Source: Alphaproteobacteria bacterium
GTDB lineage: Bacteria; Pseudomonadota; Alphaproteobacteria; Bin95
DNA: 34,934 bases
Assembly (NCBI GenBank): GCA_026710105.1
Contig: JAPORR010000243.1
Span: 1 to 34,934, forward strand
Reading direction: 5' to 3'
Program-made: the position numbers and the translations under genes
Notes under the pieces: model-generated
The model's database searches: none
Told to the model about the DNA's origin: nothing
The model's input: only the letters and a program-made list of their open reading frames with translations
In this document: positions 7,171-15,728 of the stretch, piece after piece
Numbering within the stretch: the first letter of the stretch is position 1
How the letters are laid out: each line of letters starts with the position of its first letter

Positions 7171-8228
7171 GAGGCGGCTCCGAACAGGCGCTCGGAATGC
7201 CAGCAGGCGGCCCAGTGGCCGGGCTGCTTCTCGTGATAGGGCGGATATTCGGCGCGGCAGCGGTCATCCGCGAAGCGGCAGCGAGGCGCAAAGGCACAGC
7301 CAGGCGGCAAGTTGTTCAGCGGCGGCACGATGCCGGGAATCTCCTCAAGCCGCTCGGCACCCGCCTGTGCGCCGCTCATGATGGCGAGGCGCGGCACCGA
7401 GGCCATCAGGCCATGCGTGTAGGGATGCATCGGGTTGGTGAAGAGCGGCACGACATCCGCCTCCTCGACCTTGCGGCCCGCATACATGACGATGATGCGC
7501 TGGGTGGTTTCCGCGACGACACCCAGATCGTGGGTAATCATGATGACGGCGGTGCCGAGCTCCTTCTGTAGGCGCACGATCAGGTCCAGGATCTGCGCCT
7601 GGATGGTGACATCGAGTGCGGTTGTCGGTTCGTCGGCGATGAGCACCTTGGGGTTGCAGGCAAGTGCCATGGCGATCATAGCACGCTGACGCATGCCGCC
7701 TGAAAGCTGGTGCGGATATTCCTTCGCGCGTTGCGCTGGCTCTGGAATGCGCATCATGTCGAGCATCTCGACCGCCCGCAAGAGCGCCTCCGTCCGGCCC
7801 ATGTCCCGATGCAGCATGAGCGCCTCGGCAATCTGGTAGCCAATGGTCAGCACCGGGTTGAGCGAGGTCATCGGTTCCTGGAAGATCATCGAGATCTCGT
7901 TGCCGCGCACGAGGCGCATTTCCGCCTCATTGAGCGCCTGTAGGTCCTTGCCGTCGAGTATGACCCGACCGCCGATAATCCGGCCCGGGGGATCCGGCAC
8001 CAGCCGCATGACGGAGAGCGCAGTGATGCTTTTGCCGCAGCCGGACTCGCCCACGATCCCGAGCGTCTCGCCTTTGCGCAGATTGAACGAAACGCCGTCC
8101 ACGGCCTTGACGATCCCCTGGCGCGTATAGAACCAGGTTTGCAGGTCCTTCACATCCAGGGCGATGTCTCCAGCCGGCACTTCCGTGGTTGTCGCCCTGC
8201 TGGGGACGTCGGTCGTGTCGGCGCTCAT
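7167..8228 (-). CDS. Peptide-type ABC transporter ATP-binding protein (OppD/DppD-like)
   Basis: A 353-residue ATPase subunit, partner of the OppF-like protein. Walker A GESGCGKS follows [12 protein letters not shown]; the Q-loop is in [19 protein letters not shown], the signature is [15 protein letters not shown], Walker B is [18 protein letters not shown] and the switch region is [13 protein letters not shown]. The C-terminal Cys cluster is [14 protein letters not shown]. The ATG at 8228 ([10 protein letters not shown]) was chosen because it lies 22 nt after the stop of the upstream permease gene and is preceded by a GGGGGGCAGG tract. A longer frame to 8333 would lie inside that permease gene. 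Confidence 0.93.
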   Translation of the reverse strand: MSADTTDVPSRATTTEVPAGDIALDVKDLQTWFYTRQGIVKAVDGVSFNLRKGETLGIVGESGCGKSITALSVMRLVPDPPGRIIGGRVILDGKDLQALNEAEMRLVRGNEISMIFQEPMTSLNPVLTIGYQIAEALMLHRDMGRTEALLRAVEMLDMMRIPEPAQRAKEYPHQLSGGMRQRAMIAMALACNPKVLIADEPTTALDVTIQAQILDLIVRLQKELGTAVIMITHDLGVVAETTQRIIVMYAGRKVEEADVVPLFTNPMHPYTHGLMASVPRLAIMSGAQAGAERLEEIPGIVPPLNNLPPGCAFAPRCRFADDRCRAEYPPYHEKQPGHWAACWHSERLFGAAS

Positions 8229-8250
8229 GTCCTGCCCCCCATGTTCTGGC

Positions 8251-9144
8251 TCAGCTCCGCTGCCGGGGATCGAGGATGTCGCGCACGGCGTCACCGAAGA
8301 GGTTGGTGCCGAACACGGCGAGGCTGATCGCAATGCCCGGGAAGATCACCAGCCAGGGCGCGACCCGCACATATTCGGCAGCGGACTCGGACAGCATCCG
8401 TCCCCAGGACGGATGCGGTTCCGGCACACCGAGGCCGAGGAAGGAAAGCGACGCTTCGACGAGAATCGCCGAGCCGAGCTGCGCCGTGAACAGCACGATG
8501 AGCGGCGCTAGCGTATTCGGCAGCACATGGCGCACGGCGACCCGGAGTTCGCTCATGCCTGCCGCCCGCGCCGCCTCCACGAACGGCATTTCCCGAAGCG
8601 ACAGCGTGCTGGAGCGCACGACCCGCGCGACATTGGGAACCAGGGGTATCGAGATCGCGATGATGGTGTTTTCCAGCGACGGCCCAAGCGACGCCGCCAT
8701 GACGAGCGCCAGTACGAGCAGCGGCAGCGCCTGCATGATGTCGATCAAGCGCTGCATCAGCAGGTCGAACCAGCCGAGTAGATAGCCGGACATGAGGCCG
8801 ATCACGATACCGATCACGCCGCCGAGCAGGATCGAGGCGACGCCCACTGTGAGCGAGATGCGCGCGCCGTGGATGATGCGGCTGAGCACATCGCGGCCCA
8901 TCATGTCGGCACCCATGACGAAGATGGTACCCGGCGCTTTGAGCGAGTCCGGGGCGGAGGTATCCAGCGGGTCATGCGGGGCCAGCACATCGGCGAACAG
9001 CGCCGCGAGCACGAAAACGACCACGATCACAGCGCCGAGCGCGCCCAGTGGATGCTGGCGCGCATAGAACAGCATACGGCTCCAGTGGCCGGAGACATTG
9101 GCACCGGCGCGGCTGAGTTCTGCCCGGTGGTCGATTTCAGCCAT
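8251..9144 (-). CDS. Peptide-type ABC transporter permease (DppC/OppC-like)
   Basis: A 297-residue inner-membrane permease. It has the N-terminal OppC extension with a first membrane helix ([20 protein letters not shown]), the periplasmic [16 protein letters not shown] region and [20 protein letters not shown], then the five-helix transport domain. The EAA loop that docks on the ATPase reads [20 protein letters not shown] followed by NTLAPLIVL, and the C-terminal part contains [18 protein letters not shown], a hallmark of DppC-like subunits. The ATG at 9144 has an AAGGAG site 9-10 nt upstream. It starts 33 nt after the other permease gene. Confidence 0.93.
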   Translation of the reverse strand: MAEIDHRAELSRAGANVSGHWSRMLFYARQHPLGALGAVIVVVFVLAALFADVLAPHDPLDTSAPDSLKAPGTIFVMGADMMGRDVLSRIIHGARISLTVGVASILLGGVIGIVIGLMSGYLLGWFDLLMQRLIDIMQALPLLVLALVMAASLGPSLENTIIAISIPLVPNVARVVRSSTLSLREMPFVEAARAAGMSELRVAVRHVLPNTLAPLIVLFTAQLGSAILVEASLSFLGLGVPEPHPSWGRMLSESAAEYVRVAPWLVIFPGIAISLAVFGTNLFGDAVRDILDPRQRS

Positions 9145-9177
9145 CGCCAGGCTCCTTACGCGGCGGCGGGGCGCCGG

Positions 9178-10125
9178 TCAGTCAGCATATTTGATCCTCG
9201 GGTCGAGCACCGCGTAGAGCATGTCCACGAGGAAATTGATGAGCACGGTCACCAGCGCGATCAGCATCACCAGATTCTGCACGATCGGGTAGTCGCGCAT
9301 CAGAATGGCCTCGACCAGGAAGTGGGCAACGCCGGGTATGTTGAACACCGTTTCGGTGATGATCAGCCCGCCGATCAGGAAGGCGGCCTCGATGCCGATG
9401 ATGGTCGTCACCGGCAGCACTGCATTCTTGAGTGCGTGGCGATAGTTGACGGCGTTGTCGCTCGCTCCTTTGGAGCGCGCCGTGCGGATATAGTCCTGGC
9501 GCATCACTTCCAACATGGATGAGCGCGTGAGCCGCATGATGAGCGCGGACGAGCGGAAGCCTACGGCTGCAGCTGGGATGCTGTAGAGCAGCAATTCATC
9601 CCAGAGATTGTCTGGCGGGTTTATGTAGATCGGGATCGACCCCGTGTATTGCACGAAGGCCATCAGGATCAGCAGGGCAAGCCAGAAGGACGGCAGGGAC
9701 AGGCCGCTCAGCGATATGCAGCGCAGCGTGTAGTCCATGCCCGAATTTTGCCGCACGGCGCTGATGACGCCGAGTGGCAGACCGAACAGGATGGCGAAGA
9801 AGAGCGACAGCGCGGCGAGCTTGGCAGTGATCGGGATCCGGGGCTGGATCTCGTCAGCCACCGGCATCTCGGACACATAGGAGAACCCAAGATCCCAGAC
9901 GATCAACCCGTGGATCCACTCGAAATACTGCACTGGGATCGGCTGGTCGAGCCCGAGTTCGCGCTCGATATTGGCTTTCTCCGCCGGATCGACGAAGCCG
10001 GCCGAGTCGAACATTATATCGACGATATTGCCGGGCATCAGCCGCAACAGCACGAAGATGATAATTGACATCCCGACCAGAGTCAGGATCATCAGAAGGA
10101 AGCGCTTGACGATATAGGCGCTCAA
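9178..10125 (-). CDS. Peptide-type ABC transporter permease (DppB/OppB-like), TTG start
   Basis: A 315-residue inner-membrane permease with six predicted helices, beginning MSAYIVKRFLLMILTLVGMS as in DppB-like subunits. The EAA loop is RTARSKGASDNAVNYRHALK followed by NAVLPVTTIIG. The C-terminal helix ends DMLYAVLDPRIKYAD, the usual DppB ending. The start codon is TTG (10125-10123), supported by the conserved N-terminus and an upstream AGGAGG/GGGGG tract. It is the first permease gene of the operon, 293 nt downstream of the binding-protein gene, a gap that holds two hairpins. Confidence 0.93.
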   Translation of the reverse strand: MSAYIVKRFLLMILTLVGMSIIIFVLLRLMPGNIVDIMFDSAGFVDPAEKANIERELGLDQPIPVQYFEWIHGLIVWDLGFSYVSEMPVADEIQPRIPITAKLAALSLFFAILFGLPLGVISAVRQNSGMDYTLRCISLSGLSLPSFWLALLILMAFVQYTGSIPIYINPPDNLWDELLLYSIPAAAVGFRSSALIMRLTRSSMLEVMRQDYIRTARSKGASDNAVNYRHALKNAVLPVTTIIGIEAAFLIGGLIITETVFNIPGVAHFLVEAILMRDYPIVQNLVMLIALVTVLINFLVDMLYAVLDPRIKYAD

Positions 10126-10215
10126 GGCCTGCCCCCTTTCCTCCTGCTTTTCTCGGCGGCGATTAAAGCACGATTCGTTCGATGGGAAATGCTATCGAAC
10201 GGTCGGCCCTGATTG

Positions 10216-10269
10216 CCAGCCCCCGCCCTATCTCTGCCGTGCTCGCGGACGAGATAGGGCGGGGGCTGG
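10216..10269 (-). terminator. Large perfect hairpin between binding-protein and permease genes
   Basis: A 19-bp perfect inverted repeat: CCAGCCCCCGCCCTATCTC (10216-10234) and its exact complement at 10251-10269, around a 16-nt loop. It lies in the 293-nt gap between the substrate-binding protein gene and the first permease gene of the same operon. There is no T-run on either side, so it is not a classical intrinsic terminator. In many importer operons such a hairpin protects the upstream binding-protein message or attenuates read-through, giving more binding protein than permease. That role is inferred here. Confidence 0.5.
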
Positions 10270-10364
10270 ATGGTGCTGCCGAGACCGTCAGGAAGCATGT
10301 CGCCCCGGCGTTTCTGCACTTCGCCAGCACATGGGTTCTCACATGGGCTAGCACATAACATATC

Positions 10365-10396
10365 GGCCGGGGCACCCCCCGCGAGATGCCCCGGCC
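10365..10396 (-). terminator. Hairpin directly after the binding-protein gene
   Basis: Inverted repeat GGCCGGGGCA (10365-10374) and TGCCCCGGCC (10387-10396), 10 bp, 12-nt loop, starting 22 nt past the stop codon of the substrate-binding protein gene on the minus strand. It lacks a T-run. It most likely acts together with the larger hairpin at 10216-10269 as a partial terminator or RNA-stabilising structure. Confidence 0.45.
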
Positions 10397-10418
10397 CGTC
10401 TCATGGTGCAAGGCTCGT

Positions 10419-12017
10419 CTACCTGTCGAGCCAGACGTCTTCCAGACGCCAGTTGTTGTACACGCTGTTCACATGCGTGACGAAGCCCTTGACATAAGGC
10501 TGGTAGCAATGGGCTGCCTTGTTGTGGAAGATCATCGGGCGCGCCGCATCCTCCTGGAGCCTCTTGTCGATTTCCCAGACGAGTTTCTTGCGCTCTTCCT
10601 GGTCGGTCATCATCGACTGCTCCTTGAACAGCGCTTCCATCTCCTCCTTGCAATAGCCTGTATAGTTGCGCTGCGAGCCGCAGGAGTAGTTCTCGTAGAA
10701 ATTGGCGTCTGGGTCATCGACGCCGACGCCCGTGAGATTCAGGCCGATCATGTAGTCCTTGCGGGCCACCTTGGGGTGCCAGTTGCTGGTCTCGACCGTA
10801 TCAAGCTCACCGTCGATATAGATATGCTTGAGGTGGTCAATCAGAATCACCGCCGGGTCACGGTAGATGGAGATATTCCGGGTCGAGATCTTGACTGCAA
10901 GCCGGTTTTCGGGCCCGTAACCAAGGCCCTCCATGATCTTGCGTGCTTCGGCCCGGTTCGCCTCGACATCGGGATTGTAGCCTGCGACTTGCTGAAGGAT
11001 TTCCGGAGGCATTCCCCAGACGCCCGAGGGCGGCGGCATCATCGCTCCGCCTTGCAGAGTCTCGCCGTGGCCCAGAATATCAATGAAGGCTTGCCGGTCG
11101 ATGGACAGCACCATGGCCCTGCGAATATCCGAATTGTCGAAGGGTGGGGTGTCCTGGTTGACGATCAGATTGGTGCTGACATTGGTGGTTACCAAGTCGC
11201 AAACCGCATTCGGTGCCTGGGATCTGACGTCCTTCAGCAGCGGGATGGTGACATCGGTAGTGAATGTCATGTCGAACTCACCGGCGATAAAGGCCAGCAC
11301 ACGGGTCGAGCGACTCTTGATGATAGTCCACTCATGACCGTCGAGATGCGGTTTGCCTTCCTTCCAATAGTTTTCGTTCTTCGTGAACTTCACATGCTCG
11401 TTCTGCTTGAGGCTAACGAATTTGAACGGTCCGGTGCCGATGGGCGCCGTGCGCATCGTCTTCGGCGGCACATGGCAGGGATAGACCGGCGAATAGCCCG
11501 AGGCGAGCAAAGCGATAAAGGCCGGCTGGCGGCGCTTAAGGTGGAAGGTGACCTCATGGTCGCCGTTCGTGGTTACTTCCTTCAGGTTCTTGTACCAGGA
11601 TTTGCGCGGGTTCTTGCGCAGCTTGGCCTTGCTCTTGCCGAGAACAAGGTCCCAAGTGCATTTGACATCGGTGGCGGTGAAGGGTTTGTCGTCATGCCAC
11701 TGGACGCCCTGGTGCAGCTTGAAGGTGAGTTGGGTGCCGTCACTGTTCCAGCTCCAGCTTTCAGCCAAGTCTGGCACGATGGTCTCGAGGCTGTTCTTCG
11801 CCTCGTCCTGCCTGTACATGACGAGATTGTTGAAGACGCCCATATACGGCGAAACCGTCGAATTGGTCGCCTCCTCGTGGATCGATCCGCTTGGCGGCGT
11901 GCCGCGATGGTAGAGTTTTAGGACACCACCGTCCTTCTGCGCGAGTGCCGTGCCGGCATAGCCCGCCAGCATTGCAACGCCAAGGCCGAATGCGGCGGCG
12001 CTTAATGGATAGCCCAT
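10419..12017 (-). CDS. Peptide-type ABC transporter substrate-binding protein
   Basis: A 532-residue periplasmic binding protein of the DppA/OppA-type (SBP family 5). A Sec signal peptide runs MGYPLSAAAFGLGVAMLAGY with a likely cleavage after AGTALA. Family landmarks are LVMYRQDE, VPDLAESWSWNSDGTQLTFK followed by LHQGVQWHDDKPFTATDV, and APIGTGPFKFV. The C-terminal part has an extended domain ending WRLEDVWLDR. The ATG at 12017 has a clear GGAGGAAAAA ribosome binding site; an upstream open frame to 12266 overlaps the STAS gene and is not needed. It is the first gene of the five-gene importer operon, preceded by its own promoter. The ligand is unknown; being an SBP_bac_5 protein does not prove that it binds peptides. 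Confidence 0.92.
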   Translation of the reverse strand: MGYPLSAAAFGLGVAMLAGYAGTALAQKDGGVLKLYHRGTPPSGSIHEEATNSTVSPYMGVFNNLVMYRQDEAKNSLETIVPDLAESWSWNSDGTQLTFKLHQGVQWHDDKPFTATDVKCTWDLVLGKSKAKLRKNPRKSWYKNLKEVTTNGDHEVTFHLKRRQPAFIALLASGYSPVYPCHVPPKTMRTAPIGTGPFKFVSLKQNEHVKFTKNENYWKEGKPHLDGHEWTIIKSRSTRVLAFIAGEFDMTFTTDVTIPLLKDVRSQAPNAVCDLVTTNVSTNLIVNQDTPPFDNSDIRRAMVLSIDRQAFIDILGHGETLQGGAMMPPPSGVWGMPPEILQQVAGYNPDVEANRAEARKIMEGLGYGPENRLAVKISTRNISIYRDPAVILIDHLKHIYIDGELDTVETSNWHPKVARKDYMIGLNLTGVGVDDPDANFYENYSCGSQRNYTGYCKEEMEALFKEQSMMTDQEERKKLVWEIDKRLQEDAARPMIFHNKAAHCYQPYVKGFVTHVNSVYNNWRLEDVWLDR

Positions 12018-12051
12018 GCTTTTTCCTCCCGGTTCGCTGGACGCAAGTTGG

Positions 12052-12080
12052 ATTATGTCGACCTCGCGGCCGTCTGCCAA
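12052..12080 (-). promoter_or_regulatory. Sigma70-type promoter for the ABC importer operon
   Basis: Reading the minus strand, TTGGCA (12080-12075) is followed after exactly 17 nt by CATAAT (12057-12052), each 5/6 matches to the -35 and -10 consensus. The predicted start of transcription near 12045 leaves a leader of about 28 nt with the GGAGGAAAAA ribosome binding site before the ATG at 12017. This is one of the best promoter matches in the window. Confidence 0.65.
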
Positions 12081-12141
12081 CCCAGCATCTAGCCTGAGGC
12101 GCAAGCGTTGAATATCCCGGCGGGAATCCGGCAGGTGCTCG

Positions 12142-12480
12142 TCAGCTCCCGACCGCCTCAAGGGCTTCGCCCTCGGAGGCGTGGACCTGGATGATTTTGT
12201 CGAACCCGGAGAGTTGGACGATTTCATGCACGGTATCAGGCAGTTCGCATAGTGCGAAGCTGGCATCGCGCCTCCATAGGTCCTTGGCGATCACCAGAAC
12301 CGCCCGGAGGCCAGCGCTGCTGATATACGAGAGCTGGGATAGGTTCATGACGACGGCGCTGTCTTCGTCCTGAATCGCCGCCTTCATTTTGCTCTCGAAA
12401 TCGCGGGCCGTCGCACTGTCGATGCGGCCCTCCGGCACTGCAAGCAGGGTGCCGCTGCGCCGTTCCATTTTGACTTCCAT
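12142..12480 (-). CDS. STAS-domain anti-anti-sigma factor-like protein
   Basis: A 112-residue single STAS domain. The phosphorylatable serine region reads LSYISSAGLRAVLVIAKDL, with Ser55 in the position of SpoIIAA Ser58. The N-terminal GRIDSATARDFESKM and C-terminal LSGFDKIIQVHASEGEALEA complete the fold. STAS proteins of this size are switched by a partner kinase (RsbW type) and PP2C phosphatase; neither gene is in the window. A strong AGGAGG site precedes the ATG at 12480. The ABC operon promoter lies in the 124-nt gap downstream, so this gene is probably a separate transcription unit. Which sigma factor or other partner it controls is unknown. Confidence 0.88.
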   Translation of the reverse strand: MEVKMERRSGTLLAVPEGRIDSATARDFESKMKAAIQDEDSAVVMNLSQLSYISSAGLRAVLVIAKDLWRRDASFALCELPDTVHEIVQLSGFDKIIQVHASEGEALEAVGS

Positions 12481-12633
12481 CCTGTGCCTCCTGCGCTCAT
12501 GGAGCGGTTTTCAATGCAGCCCCTGCGTCGGTCTGCTTCCGTTATACCCACCACGCCTTGCATGTTTACACGGAGTCGCCGCTGGACACAGCCTTCAATA
12601 CCAGCATCCAGGCGCCCGGGGTCGCAAGGGATA

Positions 12634-15600
12634 TCACGGCTCTCCCACGAATAGCATATCGACGTGATTTGCGGCGCGCGCGGCGACCTCCTCGACCGAC
12701 TGGGCAAGGGCCTCGAAGACCAGCTTGCCGCCCGATAGACCGATCACGCCGACCGGCTCGACAGAGGTGTGCGCTCGTTCCTCCTCTGCGGCCAGTTGCG
12801 CGAGCCCCCATAGATTGCGCCAGAGCCGCGCCGCCTCCGCAAGGTCTTCTGCGGCTTTGGCGCCGATCGAGCCCAGTGTCTGGGCCGTGCCGAATACTGC
12901 CGCCGCATCGCCCTGCAGCAGGTCAGGCCGTTCGGCGGCGTGCAACAGCCGCAAGAAATCCGCTGCTGCCAACACGTCGCGCCGCCCGCCCGCCCTGTGC
13001 TCGATGTGCCGGAGTCCGTTGTCGGACTCCGTCTTTCGCCCGCGCATGGTAGCTAGCCCGGCCGCGAGTCGTTCCGCCGGGCGCGGTGCAGCGAAAATGT
13101 CTCGCTGCGCCGCTTCGAAACGTTCTCCCAGCCCACCCTCGGACCACACGACCCGTGCACGACCCAAGGCAGCCAGCGCCGGTGCGCTGGCGCGATCATG
13201 CGGGTAGTCCAGAAAGGCCTGCAGCGAACAGGCGAGCGGGCCATGGCTTCCGGTATCCCTTGTCTGCATGTCGAGCCGGTAGAGCCCGCCTTCAGCCGTC
13301 TCTGCGGTCAATGCCGTCGTCAAACGACGGCAAAGCCTCACATAGTAGATGTCTGGATCCAGGGGCTGGGGGCCGTCTGACGTTGCGCCCTCATGTTCGT
13401 AAAGCAGCATGAGGTCGAGGTCCGAGTTCACCGTCATCTCGCGGCCACCAAGTGCGCCGAGTGCCAAAAGTGCCGTCCTGCCGCCGGGCGGGTGCCCATG
13501 CACGGCAGCGAACGCTTCCTGCACGGCCGGCATCAGCACGCCGATGCAGGCCTCTGCAATATTGACGAGCGGCGGCCCGGCTTCCTCGGGTGATAGCCTG
13601 CCACGCAGCAAGTGTGCGCCGATCTGGAACAGGCGGTCATTCACCCAGCGGCGCACGACATCAAGCAGATCCGGCAGGTCGTCCGCGCGGCCCGCCACCG
13701 CTTCCAGCTCCGCCTGCATCTCGGCCCGGCCGAATTCGCGCGCATAGAACAGCCGCACCAGCCCCCGGCGGGCGGCTTCCGCAATTTCCGGCTCCAGACC
13801 CTCCTCGTCCGGCAGGTCCAGATCAGTGAAGTCGCGGCTGAGCGCGCTTTCCAGTAGAAGCGGGCGGCGCGTCAGCCGGGCGGCTAGCAGGGGCGCGGCG
13901 CCGGCAACCTCCATGACGATGGCAAGCAATTCGGGCCGTGCCGCCAGCAGCGAGAGTAACCGCCGGTCGGGCGGCAGACCGGCGAGGAAGCGGTCGAAGC
14001 GCGAGAGCGCTGCATCGGGATCAGGTGTGCCCGCCAGCGCTGTCAATATGTTCGGCAGCAGCCTTGCCAGCAGCGCGCGCGCGTCGTCGCGGCGCAGGAC
14101 AGGCACCCGGCCCGCGAGCCAGCGGCGCACGATCTCTGCGCTCCGGCCGCCATCGCCATAGCCCATGCCCGCAAGTGCCGCTTCTCCTTCTTCTTCCGCC
14201 GAGAAATCGATGCCTTCTGCATCCGGCGTGTCCAGCGGATCTTCGAACAGCGCCCCGTAATGGCGTTCCACCGCTGCGATATGTCCGTTCAGCTGCTCCG
14301 CAAACGCGCCGGTGGCAGCAAAAGCCAGGAAGGCCGCGATGCCAGCCAGACCATCTGCGCTCTCCGGCAAGCTGTGGGTCTGGCGGTCGTCCACCATCTG
14401 CAGCCGGTGCTCAACGCGGCGCAGGAAGCCGTAGGCGGCGTTGAGCTCGGCTGCTGCGCCCGGATTGACATGGCCAGCCGACACCAGCGCCTCCAGCGCC
14501 TCCAGCGTGCCGCAGCTGCGAAGGGCGGGGTCGCGCCCACCCCAGAGAAGCTGCTGCGCCTGCACGAAGAACTCGATCTCGCGGATGCCGCCACGGCCAA
14601 GTTTGACATTGTGGCCTTCGAGAGTCTCCCTGCCCGCACCGCGCGAGGCGTCGATCTGCTCCTTGATCGCACGGATATCCTGCGCGGCGGCGAAATCGAG
14701 ATGGCGGCGCCAGACAAAGGGTTGCAGTCCTTCCAGAAACATCCCGCCTGCCTCGATATCACCCGCAACGGGGCGCGCCTTTATCATCGCCGCGCGTTCC
14801 CAGTTGCGCCCGGCATTGCGGTAATAGAATGCCGCCGAGCGCACCGAGACAGCAGGCGGGGTCGAGCCCGGGTCCGGGCGGAGGCGCAAATCGGTTCGGA
14901 ACACATAACCCTGGGCGGTCTGCTGGCCCATGATGCGCATTAGCCCCTGCGCCAGCCGGGTGAAGGCCGGTTGGAGGCCGCGCCTGCCGACATAGGGCGT
15001 ACGATCCTGGTCGTAGAACAAGATCAGGTCGATATCACTCGAATAGTTGAGCTCCCGCGCGCCGAGCTTGCCCATGCCGAGCGCGAACAGGCCCGAGTCG
15101 CGCTCCGGGTCGTCGGGCTCCGGCAGCGCCAGTTCGCCCGCATCGTGAAGGCCGCGCAGCAGATGCCGGAAGGCCGCGCCCAGAGCCGTTTCAGCGAAAT
15201 CGGAGAGCGCGCCGGTCACCCGTTCCAGCGTCCAAACACCGGCGATGTCGCCGAGTGCGATGGCGAGCGCCGCGCGCCGCTTGGCCCGGCGCAGGCGGCC
15301 CATCACATCGGCGAGGGATTCTGCCGCGAAGCCCGTGCGGTCCGCGGCCTCGTCCCGGGCCGCCCGGTAGGCCGCGTCGGGCCCCGCTTCCAGCAGCAGC
15401 CGTGCGAAGCCGGAATCGGAGATCAGACTATGGCTCAGATAGGGGCTGTTCGCGAACACAGAGGAAAGCAACCGCCCGCTCGCCTGGTGATTCGCCCCGT
15501 CGGCCGCCGCCAGCATGAAGGCGTGCAGGCTGTCATCCTCTGCTGCTTGCGCCTCCTCGGCGGCTTCGCGCCAGCGCCGCCAGCAGGTCTCCGCTGCCTC

Positions 15601-15663
15601 GGCATCGGCGGCCAGCGGCAGCGCCGCGCCGTCTGCAATCCACTCTCCTGCCCCATCTGCCAT
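12634..15663 (-). CDS. glnE: Glutamine synthetase adenylyltransferase/deadenylylase
   Basis: A 1009-residue bifunctional enzyme that adds AMP to, and removes AMP from, glutamine synthetase in response to PII state. The N-terminal nucleotidyltransferase (deadenylylase) site is GMGKLGARELNYSSDIDLIL (196-215), with a well-kept later motif GRGGIREIEFFVQAQQL. The C-terminal (adenylylating) site is LGALGGREMTVNSDLDLMLL (735-754). In that half the motif that normally reads PGGLxDIEFxAQxL is changed to AGGRRDVLAAADFL, so the expected Glu is Leu (near residue 898). The protein is full length and in frame throughout. Its target GlnA and controller GlnB are encoded in this window at 22448-24264. Confidence 0.93.
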   Translation of the reverse strand: MADGAGEWIADGAALPLAADAEAAETCWRRWREAAEEAQAAEDDSLHAFMLAAADGANHQASGRLLSSVFANSPYLSHSLISDSGFARLLLEAGPDAAYRAARDEAADRTGFAAESLADVMGRLRRAKRRAALAIALGDIAGVWTLERVTGALSDFAETALGAAFRHLLRGLHDAGELALPEPDDPERDSGLFALGMGKLGARELNYSSDIDLILFYDQDRTPYVGRRGLQPAFTRLAQGLMRIMGQQTAQGYVFRTDLRLRPDPGSTPPAVSVRSAAFYYRNAGRNWERAAMIKARPVAGDIEAGGMFLEGLQPFVWRRHLDFAAAQDIRAIKEQIDASRGAGRETLEGHNVKLGRGGIREIEFFVQAQQLLWGGRDPALRSCGTLEALEALVSAGHVNPGAAAELNAAYGFLRRVEHRLQMVDDRQTHSLPESADGLAGIAAFLAFAATGAFAEQLNGHIAAVERHYGALFEDPLDTPDAEGIDFSAEEEGEAALAGMGYGDGGRSAEIVRRWLAGRVPVLRRDDARALLARLLPNILTALAGTPDPDAALSRFDRFLAGLPPDRRLLSLLAARPELLAIVMEVAGAAPLLAARLTRRPLLLESALSRDFTDLDLPDEEGLEPEIAEAARRGLVRLFYAREFGRAEMQAELEAVAGRADDLPDLLDVVRRWVNDRLFQIGAHLLRGRLSPEEAGPPLVNIAEACIGVLMPAVQEAFAAVHGHPPGGRTALLALGALGGREMTVNSDLDLMLLYEHEGATSDGPQPLDPDIYYVRLCRRLTTALTAETAEGGLYRLDMQTRDTGSHGPLACSLQAFLDYPHDRASAPALAALGRARVVWSEGGLGERFEAAQRDIFAAPRPAERLAAGLATMRGRKTESDNGLRHIEHRAGGRRDVLAAADFLRLLHAAERPDLLQGDAAAVFGTAQTLGSIGAKAAEDLAEAARLWRNLWGLAQLAAEEERAHTSVEPVGVIGLSGGKLVFEALAQSVEEVAARAANHVDMLFVGEP

Positions 15664-15728
15664 CCGAAGCCGCCTCGCAGTCAGAGACGCCGCTAAGGCT
15701 GCGCCGTTTCGCGCGGTCTTTCAACCAA

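Noticed and set aside
10326-10356. Short direct repeats (CACATGGG twice, then CACATAAC) after the binding-protein gene
   Set aside because: Too short and too few for an array or operator; no CRISPR-like spacing anywhere in the window.
10419-11921. Long plus-strand open frame antisense to the binding-protein gene
   Set aside because: It is a shadow of strong codon bias on the other strand; the minus-strand protein has a signal peptide and clear family motifs.
12018-12266. N-terminal extension of the binding protein to 12266
   Set aside because: It would overlap the STAS gene and bury the signal peptide; the ATG at 12017 has the ribosome binding site and promoter.
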